In this document: positions 57,729 through 64,000 of the stretch, one piece after another
How positions within the stretch are numbered: the stretch's first letter is position 1
Layout: each line of letters starts with the position of its first letter
Assembly (NCBI RefSeq): GCF_003261585.1
Contig: NZ_POVU01000006.1
Location: forward strand, 1-64,000
DNA from: Acinetobacter sp. MB5
Lineage (GTDB): Bacteria; Pseudomonadota; Gammaproteobacteria; Pseudomonadales; Moraxellaceae
Reading direction: 5' to 3'
DNA: 64,000 nucleotides
Position numbers and translations under genes: made by a program
Notes under the pieces: model-generated
Databases searched by the model: none
Told to the model about the DNA's origin: nothing
Seen by the model: the letters and a program-made list of their open reading frames with translations, nothing else

Positions 57729-58373
57729 TTAAAACGGTACGGCACATTCAAAGTTTAGCAATTCATCTGTTTTGGGATGATAAAAACTGAGCTGCTGTGC
57801 ATGTAAACACAGGCGATCGGTCAATTGCTGGTGTTGCGCTGTTGCATACAGAGTATCTCCGACAATCGGATGTCCTAAGTATTGCATATGTACACGAAGT
57901 TGATGTGAACGCCCAGTAATTGGAGTTAATTTGACACGTGTCACCACCTGACCTGCCAGTTCAAACTGCTCGAGTGCTTGCCACTCGGTGAGTGCTGGCT
58001 TGGAATGTTGTGGATCGACCATGTGAAGTGGTGGTCGGCTCGGATCATAGACCACAGGAATATCAATCGTTCCCTGACCTGAAAGTGCACCAGCCACCAA
58101 AGCTTGATAGGTTTTATCAGTTTGGCGTTCTTGGAACTGCCGTGAAATACGGTTTTGCCCTAAGCGAGACAAGCCAAAGACTAAGATGCCTGAGGTATCT
58201 CGATCTAGACGATGGATCAGCAAAGTTTTCGGCTCAAGTGCCACCAAACGGGTGAGCATACTGTCTTGTAAAGCTTCGCCCTTTCCCGGTACGCTGAGTA
58301 ACCCTGCCGGTTTATGGATGACCATAAAATCTTCATCTCGATGAATCAGATGATCGGTTAAAAAATTACTCAA
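57729..58373 (-). CDS. rluA: RluA-type pseudouridine synthase
   Basis: A 214-residue enzyme of the RluA family. It carries HKPAGLLSVPGKG, the catalytic Asp in HRLDRDTSG, TPITGRSHQLRVHMQYLGHP and LCLHAQ. Without an S4 domain and of short length, it best fits RluA (23S rRNA 746 and tRNA 32) over RluC/D, but other small RluA members are possible. The first codon is TTG, with GGGAT upstream. It lies 102 bases before rapA on the same strand. Confidence 0.82.
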   Translation of the reverse strand: MSNFLTDHLIHRDEDFMVIHKPAGLLSVPGKGEALQDSMLTRLVALEPKTLLIHRLDRDTSGILVFGLSRLGQNRISRQFQERQTDKTYQALVAGALSGQGTIDIPVVYDPSRPPLHMVDPQHSKPALTEWQALEQFELAGQVVTRVKLTPITGRSHQLRVHMQYLGHPIVGDTLYATAQHQQLTDRLCLHAQQLSFYHPKTDELLNFECAVPF

Positions 58374-58496
58374 AATTTAATCCCAGGCTGATCGCGAAAA
58401 CAAGCGGGCAATAATAAAAAGCTTAGGACTGAAATACAATAGACAATCTGCAACAAAAGCATAAATTCCCGATATTTCATCCGAAAGTATGCCCAA

Positions 58497-58526
58497 TAAA
58501 AAACGGAATCTGTTGATTCCGTTTTG
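58497..58526 (-). terminator. hemL terminator
   Basis: Stem AAACGGAATC/GATTCCGTTT with a TGTT loop, then TTTTTT on the minus strand. Confidence 0.93.
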
Positions 58527-58537
58527 ATGGCACTGGC

Positions 58538-59836
58538 TTATGCCTGTTTCATCTCGGCAAAGACCGCTTTGGCTGCCGCAATGGTATAGGCAATATCTTC
58601 ATCACTATGTGCAGATGAGATAAAGCCCGCTTCAAATGCAGACGGTGCAAAATGAATGCCATGATCTAACATGCCGTGGAAGAACTGTTTAAAGGCATTC
58701 ACATCACATTTCAAAATATCATCGAAGCTAGTGATTTCAGTTTGATCCGTAAAGTACAAACCAAACATTCCACCAATTTGTTCAGTTTTCAGTGCAATGC
58801 CCTCTTCCTGAGCCACTTGTTTGAAACCTGCAAGTAATTTCGCCAACTTTGCAGACAAATCGCTATAGAAGTTTTCTTGGCGCAAATGTTTGAACATTTC
58901 AATGCCTGCACGCATAGCCAATGGGTTACCTGACAATGTACCTGCCTGATAGACACCACCAAGTGGCGCGATGCATTCCATGATTTCGCGTTTACCGCCA
59001 AATGCACCTACTGGCAAGCCAGCACCAATAATTTTACCTAAAGTGGTTAAATCTGGTTTAACGTTATACACCGATTGCGCACCGCCCAATGCAACACGGA
59101 AACCTGTCATCACTTCATCAATAATAAAGACAGATTTGTATTCATCACACATTTCACGGATGGTTTCCAAGAAACCTGCAATCGGTTTCACCAAGTTCAT
59201 GTTGCCCGCAACTGGTTCAACAATCACCCCTGCAATCTCACCACCAAATTTGGCAAAACATGCTTTAACTGCTTCAATGTCATTGTATGGCAAGGTAATG
59301 GTGTGTTTGGCAAAGTCAGCAGGTACACCTTTAGACGTAGGTTCACCCAAAGTCAACATGCCTGAACCCGCTTTTACGAGCAGTGAATCTGAGTGTCCAT
59401 GATAGCAACCTTCAAACTTCACGATTTTATCACGCCCCGTATAACCACGTGCCAAACGGATCGCTGACATAGTCGCTTCTGTACCAGAATTGGTCATACG
59501 CACCATTTCAATGGATGGCATGATCTCGCAGATCACATCGGCTAAAGTCGTTTCATGAACGGTTGGCGCACCAAAGCTTAAACCGTCTTGTGCTGCCGCT
59601 TGTACTGCTGCAACAATTGCAGGATGAGAATGCCCCAAAATCATCGGCCCCCATGAACCGATATAGTCGACATAGCGTTTACCATCGACATCCCACAGAT
59701 ATGCACCTTGTGCTTTTTCAATAAAAACAGGCGTTCCACCGACACCATTAAATGCACGCACTGGCGAATTGACCCCACCAGGAATATGTTTGCTGGCTTG
59801 TTTAAAAAGTTGCTGTTGTTTTGCAGAAAGGCTCAT
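58538..59836 (-). CDS. hemL: Glutamate-1-semialdehyde 2,1-aminomutase
   Basis: HemL makes 5-aminolevulinate from glutamate-1-semialdehyde in the C5 haem pathway. The 432-residue protein starts [20 protein letters not shown], and has [31 protein letters not shown] and the PLP Lys in [17 protein letters not shown] (about 268). The upstream in-frame extension runs into the thiE end and is not needed. It is 26 bases after thiE. Confidence 0.97.
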   Translation of the reverse strand: MSLSAKQQQLFKQASKHIPGGVNSPVRAFNGVGGTPVFIEKAQGAYLWDVDGKRYVDYIGSWGPMILGHSHPAIVAAVQAAAQDGLSFGAPTVHETTLADVICEIMPSIEMVRMTNSGTEATMSAIRLARGYTGRDKIVKFEGCYHGHSDSLLVKAGSGMLTLGEPTSKGVPADFAKHTITLPYNDIEAVKACFAKFGGEIAGVIVEPVAGNMNLVKPIAGFLETIREMCDEYKSVFIIDEVMTGFRVALGGAQSVYNVKPDLTTLGKIIGAGLPVGAFGGKREIMECIAPLGGVYQAGTLSGNPLAMRAGIEMFKHLRQENFYSDLSAKLAKLLAGFKQVAQEEGIALKTEQIGGMFGLYFTDQTEITSFDDILKCDVNAFKQFFHGMLDHGIHFAPSAFEAGFISSAHSDEDIAYTIAAAKAVFAEMKQA

Positions 59837-59862
59837 AGCATTACTCAAATGGATTGAATGAT

Positions 59863-60486
59863 TTAGGAATGTTTGACAAATAAACTTGCCCATGCATTCA
59901 CACGTGCAGGAATCTCAGCGACCGACCGACCTAATATATCACTAATCACCGCACATAAGTCTGCACCTGAGTCGACCACAACTTGAGAATTCTCAACGCT
60001 TAAGCCACCAATCGCACAGATTGGCACATTTTTAAACTGCGATGATGCTTGCTTTAAAGTCTCTAAACCGATGTTACCTGCTTCAGGTTTGGTCGATGTT
60101 GCGTAGATTGCACCGAATGCAACATAGGTTGCCCCTTGTGCAATTGCCAGCTCAGCCAGTTCAAGTGAATTGGCACATGTCCGACCAATAATTGCACCAT
60201 CAGCCAATTGGGCTTTCGCATCGGTAATTTCACCGTCTGTTTGACCCAAATGCACACCCAGACCAAATTGGGCTGCCAGTTTCAAATCATCATTAATCAC
60301 AAATGGTATTTGATATTTTTCACAGAGTTGTTTGATTTGTTCAACTTCAGCGGGCTGATCTGATTTAGCCACTTTTTTACGGCGATATTGCAAAATTGCC
60401 ACCTGAGCTGTCGCCAATGCCGCATCGAGTTTTTCGAGTAATGTTTCTAAAGGGTCATCATTGGTAATGAGATATAAACCGCGCAT
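59863..60486 (-). CDS. thiE: Thiamine-phosphate synthase
   Basis: ThiE joins the pyrimidine pyrophosphate to thiazole phosphate. The 207-residue TIM-barrel protein has [46 protein letters not shown] and [11 protein letters not shown]. No TPP riboswitch is visible in the short upstream region. Cotranscription with hemL is likely. Confidence 0.93.
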   Translation of the reverse strand: MRGLYLITNDDPLETLLEKLDAALATAQVAILQYRRKKVAKSDQPAEVEQIKQLCEKYQIPFVINDDLKLAAQFGLGVHLGQTDGEITDAKAQLADGAIIGRTCANSLELAELAIAQGATYVAFGAIYATSTKPEAGNIGLETLKQASSQFKNVPICAIGGLSVENSQVVVDSGADLCAVISDILGRSVAEIPARVNAWASLFVKHS

Positions 60487-60555
60487 AAAAGCTCTAAATC
60501 ACAAACAAATTTGCATTTAGTGTAACGCTCGACTCTCTGAAGCTCAAACTACAAA

Positions 60556-60588
60556 TGAAAAAACCGAGAAGTAAACTTCTCGGTTGAT
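60556..60588 (-). terminator. ompW terminator
   Basis: AAACCGAGAAGT/ACTTCTCGGTT hairpin, with T-run on the minus strand. Confidence 0.92.
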
Positions 60589-60607
60589 TGACTAACTTTG
60601 GTTAATC

Positions 60608-61357
60608 TTAGAAACGGTAACCAACACCAAGGTAAGTTACGATTGGGTTGATCTCGATTTTACTCTTACCTTCTACATATTTATTATTCCCTGAATATAC
60701 ATCTAATTTTGCATTCGTACTCAAGTGAACATAACTCACAGATGCTGTTGCAAACCAGTTTTTCGTAATATTGTAGTCTGCACCAATAAATGCGACAGGT
60801 GCTACTGCATCATCAATTTTTACATTACGAATACTTGCACCATAATTACCTAAATATGAACTTACAGCAGAGTCTAATTTAAAATTACTAAAGTGAGCAT
60901 ACATAAAGCCCGCACCAGCATATGGGCGTAGCTTAGAATCCACAGTTCCAAAAGTATACTTGCCTGTTACAACTGGGCTATAGACTTTAACATCACCAAC
61001 TTTACTATAGTTATCTAAATTTAAAAGACCACTTAATAAACTTCCTTTACCTTTAATATCGAAAGTTGGTGGTACGCCCAAAATTAAGCCTACACTGACA
61101 TTATCATTTACGAGATAATCAAATTTAAATTCAGCAGTATCGGAGTCTTTTAGTTCAAAGCCTGCTGATGAGGTAAAAGGTAAATAAGTACCAGTGCTTG
61201 CCAATTGAGTCGATACACCTTGTTTAGTACCCTGTGGCATAATATGCGCCCATCCAGCAGAAACTGCTAAAACCTGGCCATTTGAATTTTCAGCATGTGT
61301 TGCAAAACTTACCGCAAATAAAGCAGCAGGAATTAATGCTTTAGCAAATTTTTTCAT
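60608..61357 (-). CDS. ompW: OmpW-family outer-membrane protein
   Basis: A 249-residue beta-barrel protein. The signal peptide (KKFAKALIPAALFAVSFATHA) ends near residue 22. OmpW features are DSDTAEFKFDYLVNDNVSVG, the LGVPPTFDIKG segment, LRPYAGAGFMYAHFSNF, and the C-terminal aromatic signal VTYLGVGYRF. Eight strands are expected, forming a channel for small hydrophobic molecules. GGAATC precedes the ATG. Confidence 0.9.
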   Translation of the reverse strand: MKKFAKALIPAALFAVSFATHAENSNGQVLAVSAGWAHIMPQGTKQGVSTQLASTGTYLPFTSSAGFELKDSDTAEFKFDYLVNDNVSVGLILGVPPTFDIKGKGSLLSGLLNLDNYSKVGDVKVYSPVVTGKYTFGTVDSKLRPYAGAGFMYAHFSNFKLDSAVSSYLGNYGASIRNVKIDDAVAPVAFIGADYNITKNWFATASVSYVHLSTNAKLDVYSGNNKYVEGKSKIEINPIVTYLGVGYRF

Positions 61358-61775
61358 AAATTAAGATTCCATCATCATGGTTAAACAACGTTCACGAGGC
61401 TTCCAAGCCTTCATCATTTGCTTTTAATATTAGAATAATTGCTTTAAATAGCAATACGATAAACTGAATATTTATTTACCAATGAGTCGAAACTTGCTCC
61501 ATTAAAAATAAAGAACAATACAATCAATTACTTAATAAATATTACTCAGTAGTCGCTATAATTTCAAATGCTTATCTTTTAAACCTCAAAAAATTGTGTA
61601 AGTAACTATAAAATATAAAAATTTAAATTTCATATGAAAATTTTCGTGAAGTATGCTTAAAATACACATAAATACAGATAAAAAAATAGTCGAAATCCAC
61701 TTTTTTAAATGTTCAATAGTGTCATCTCGGTCTATAGTGAACATTATCTTTAAAAGAACTCATAGGGTTTAGCTC
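61358..61775. other. Intergenic region between ompW and the CYTH/CHAD gene
   Basis: About 418 bases, A/T-rich. Near the CYTH gene, ATGTTCA (61709-61715) and TGAACAT (61738-61744) form an inverted repeat, 32 bases before the ATG. It could be an operator. Nothing else recognisable. Confidence 0.45.
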
Positions 61776-63200
61776 ATGCATGAAATTGAATTAAAACTAC
61801 AAATTCCTGAGCAGAAACGCGCTGCGCTCATCAAGGCCTTCGAAACAAAAACCACTCGGTATATTGATTTACATGCTCGTTACTTCGACACAGCCGATTC
61901 AAAACTCGCAGCTCATCATATTGCCATTCGAATTCGTAAAGAAGGCAGTGTCTGGATTCAGACGCTGAAAGGTGCGGGTGAAAATCATCTTCAACGTTAT
62001 GAGCATGAGGTCAATTTAGGAGAAGCAGATCAAGCTCCTGAACTGGATTTATCCGTTTATGAGCAAGAACCTCATGCACGTCAATTACTCAAAAAAGCAC
62101 TCGGTGATGACTTAGGCGCTTTAACTTTAAAATTTGAAACCATTGTGCAACGTGCTTACCGCATTGTTCAACTCAATGATTCTAAAATTGAAGTTTGCCT
62201 TGACCGTGGTGTTGTTCAGGACACCGATGAAAAACGTGAAATTTTTGAAATTGAATTCGAATTACAACAAGGAAAAGTTTCTGATCTGATTCAGCTGACA
62301 CAGCAATGGGTTAAAAAATACCATATTTGGATTGATGTTCGCAGTAAGGCTGAACGTGGCAATTTACTGGCACAACACTTACTAGTCAGCCCTGCAACAA
62401 CAGCATCCTCAGCAAAATATGACAAGAAAGCGCAACCTGAAGTCATTTTAAAATCACTGATTGCGGCGGGTTTACGACATGCCTTGCCAAATCTTGCTGC
62501 AATTGCTGATCAGGTTGCCGAATCTGAACATTATTACCAAGCTTACTTAGCACTACGTCAACTCAACAGTAGCTTGCAATTATTTCAAGATTTCGCACCA
62601 ACCAAACTCCTTGAACATATTGCACATTTTCAACAGATGCTAAAAACTGTTCATCAGGCCTACGTTGCAACAACGCTCTACCCTGCCATTTTATTGCTAA
62701 CTGAACAAGCAGATCCTGTTCATTTAGATTTAAGCCATGCAAATCATTTATTTACCCAAACTGGCTCAACATTATTAATACTGGATCTTTTGGCATTTAG
62801 TTTAGATGAAACTGAGACTGAACCTCAGTCCAAAGTCAAAAATAGCGTTAAAAAGCAATTTAAACAGCAAATTGCTCTATTTAACAAAGACCTTAAACAA
62901 TTTGCCCAACTGAATTCTGGTGAGAAATGTCAGACTTTAAGCCATATTCAATCTTGGGGTGATGCACTGGCCTTGTGTACGCCATTTACCATGAAAAAAC
63001 ATTTGGCGCTCTATGTACAATTACAACCAGAGTTGAATGAAAGTTTCGATTTATGGATTGCTCAGCAATATGCGACCAGTTATTTAACTTCACCTGAACA
63101 ACAGTTTTTTGTTTTAGGCTGGCTGGCTAACCAAATTCCTCAGCAACAAGCCCAACTTGAAGTAACATTTAAGAAATTACAGAAAAAAATGGATGCTTAG
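61776..63200 (+). CDS. CYTH and CHAD domain protein (YgiF-like triphosphatase)
   Basis: A 474-residue protein. The CYTH domain (about 1-205) starts EIELKLQIP, the triphosphate-tunnel signature, with basic and acidic strands such as AIRIRKEG, KIEVCLDRG and FEIEFELQQG. A helical CHAD domain (about 230-470) follows. E. coli YgiF with the same layout is an inorganic triphosphatase; CHAD domains are linked to polyphosphate. AGGG precedes the ATG. Confidence 0.9.
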   Translation: MHEIELKLQIPEQKRAALIKAFETKTTRYIDLHARYFDTADSKLAAHHIAIRIRKEGSVWIQTLKGAGENHLQRYEHEVNLGEADQAPELDLSVYEQEPHARQLLKKALGDDLGALTLKFETIVQRAYRIVQLNDSKIEVCLDRGVVQDTDEKREIFEIEFELQQGKVSDLIQLTQQWVKKYHIWIDVRSKAERGNLLAQHLLVSPATTASSAKYDKKAQPEVILKSLIAAGLRHALPNLAAIADQVAESEHYYQAYLALRQLNSSLQLFQDFAPTKLLEHIAHFQQMLKTVHQAYVATTLYPAILLLTEQADPVHLDLSHANHLFTQTGSTLLILDLLAFSLDETETEPQSKVKNSVKKQFKQQIALFNKDLKQFAQLNSGEKCQTLSHIQSWGDALALCTPFTMKKHLALYVQLQPELNESFDLWIAQQYATSYLTSPEQQFFVLGWLANQIPQQQAQLEVTFKKLQKKMDA

Positions 63201-63245
63201 GCCGCATTTATCAGTAAAACGGTCAGCATTCATCATCAGCAAATT

Positions 63246-63266
63246 CCTTCTCCCTTTGGGAGAAGG
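63246..63266. repeat. REP-like perfect hairpin
   Basis: CCTTCTCCC-TTT-GGGAGAAGG, perfect 9-bp stem with a 3-base loop, between two convergent genes. Palindromes of this type occur as scattered intergenic repeats in many genomes. It has no T-run so is not a standard terminator. Confidence 0.6.
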
Positions 63267-63325
63267 TATCAGAGATTAAAAAACCACGATGAAATAAACC
63301 GAATGTGGAGCAACTCAGCTAAATT

Positions 63326-63958
63326 TTAGCGGTATTTTCCAAAAACTTTCCAAACCCCATTATCCGCAAGTGGATCACTATAACTATCACTGCGCTGTTT
63401 ACGTGGTTTTTCCCGAGCATCAACGACTTTAAAATGTTTTTCCCCACCCAAAACAATGCCGTTGTTATAAAACCGTGTGCGGGTATATTCACTTTGTCCA
63501 TGTTGAAACACATAGGTTCTTAAGTCGATAAATTCACGATGTGCAACCAAAGCAGCCGTGTCATCGCTTTCGAGCCAAGCTTTCATGGCTAACATGTGAT
63601 CTGGTTCAAATTGCCCGCATTTTTCTACCAGACTCAGTACCCCACGAAAGGTTTTGGATTCTTTTGCGCGGGTTTTATTAATGCGAATACGATCTACATG
63701 AAAGAAAAATAATGGTAAATTCAAATGACTCGGTAAATGAATCGCATCAATCACTTCATCTTCTAAAAAAGGCTGACAAAGTTGCTGTGCGCGCTCGATC
63801 AGTTCTTGCCACTGACTAAAATACTGTTCCGCCTCTGCTTGAGGAGCATAATAAATTGGCAAACCTTCAACATGCTCTAGTTGTTCTGGCGGCCAAATTT
63901 GCTGACGTAATAATTGAATATCTTGTTTTAAATTCTGAATCGCAATGGAATCTTGCAT
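63326..63958 (-). CDS. Conserved hypothetical protein
   Basis: A 210-residue soluble protein. The N-terminus is helical (IQNLKQDIQLLRQQIWPPEQ). The middle has IHLPSHLNLPLFFFHVDRIR, and the C-terminal part is basic and rich in Arg/Lys. No signal sequence or membrane helix. I recognise no family; size and codon use look like a real gene, and the ATG is plausible. Confidence 0.72.
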   Translation of the reverse strand: MQDSIAIQNLKQDIQLLRQQIWPPEQLEHVEGLPIYYAPQAEAEQYFSQWQELIERAQQLCQPFLEDEVIDAIHLPSHLNLPLFFFHVDRIRINKTRAKESKTFRGVLSLVEKCGQFEPDHMLAMKAWLESDDTAALVAHREFIDLRTYVFQHGQSEYTRTRFYNNGIVLGGEKHFKVVDAREKPRKQRSDSYSDPLADNGVWKVFGKYR

Positions 63959-64000
63959 GCATTTGACTCGTTATGCTTAGGCTATTTAAAGATTAAGTCA

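Noticed and set aside
60487..60557. TPP riboswitch before thiE
   Set aside because: The leader is too short and lacks the conserved THI-box elements.
1..64000. CRISPR arrays, prophage or transposon ends
   Set aside because: No regularly spaced repeats, integrase other than XerC, transposase, phage structural genes or flanking inverted repeats were seen.

Overview
The window is a chromosomal segment of a gamma-proteobacterium, almost certainly Acinetobacter. The support is gene content and order read from the sequence: low-GC DNA, a trpG-trpD-trpC block standing apart from other trp genes, the dat-ddc pair that makes 1,3-diaminopropane, lptM-lysA-dapF-sseB-xerC in a row, a desaturase/ferredoxin-reductase pair facing a TetR regulator, and etfB at the left edge. 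Nearly all of it is housekeeping and nutrient-uptake DNA. I see no prophage, transposase, integrase, CRISPR array or rRNA operon.

Layout. 1-6 kb: the start of etfB, a LysE-type exporter facing an Lrp/AsnC regulator, then a minus-strand run lptM-lysA-dapF-sseB-xerC (diaminopimelate/lysine supply and chromosome-dimer resolution). 6-12 kb: three minus-strand amino-acid carriers (CycA-like, AGCS sodium:alanine symporter, CycA-like) with a long AT-rich gap. 12-17 kb: radA, a Tim44-domain protein, a DegS/AlgW-type protease, a Nif3-family protein and Fe superoxide dismutase. 17.4-23.4 kb: three tRNA-Asn genes. Two identical copies bracket an aroP-lrp-yitT-aromatic aminotransferase operon and an alkaline phosphatase lipoprotein. 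23.5-27 kb: a small membrane protein, ohrR-ohr, and glnA with a clear sigma-54 promoter. 27-36 kb: trpGDC, a secreted unknown, an Smr-domain protein, folE, a DUF817 protein, hemE, an L,D-transpeptidase and an alpha/beta hydrolase. 36-42 kb: sohB and pstSCAB with a Pho box. 42-46 kb: a frameshifted second aroP, an indolepyruvate/phenylpyruvate decarboxylase and a divergent Lrp. 46-49 kb: dat-ddc. 49-54.7 kb: SIMPL-domain protein, a small acidic Imm10-like protein, desaturase locus, AI-2E-family permease. 54.8-64 kb: rapA, rluA-like, hemL, thiE, OmpW, CYTH/CHAD protein and a conserved hypothetical.

How genes work together. Two separate loci, each with its own Lrp-type regulator, carry pieces of one route: aromatic amino-acid uptake (AroP), transamination (TyrB-like) and 2-oxo-acid decarboxylation (IpdC). 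This would take tryptophan or phenylalanine to the corresponding acetaldehyde. The aroP beside ipdC has lost one base and is probably dead, leaving the other locus to supply transport. Nitrogen control is visible at glnA (TGGCAC-N5-TTGC plus upstream TGCAC elements), phosphate control at pstS, and peroxide control at ohr.

The most interesting items are the aroP-lrp-yitT-aminotransferase operon, the tRNA-Asn set with compensatory acceptor-stem changes, the frameshifted aroP, the glnA and pstS promoters, and the orphan Imm10-like protein. I did not find a convincing wholly new defence or mobile system.
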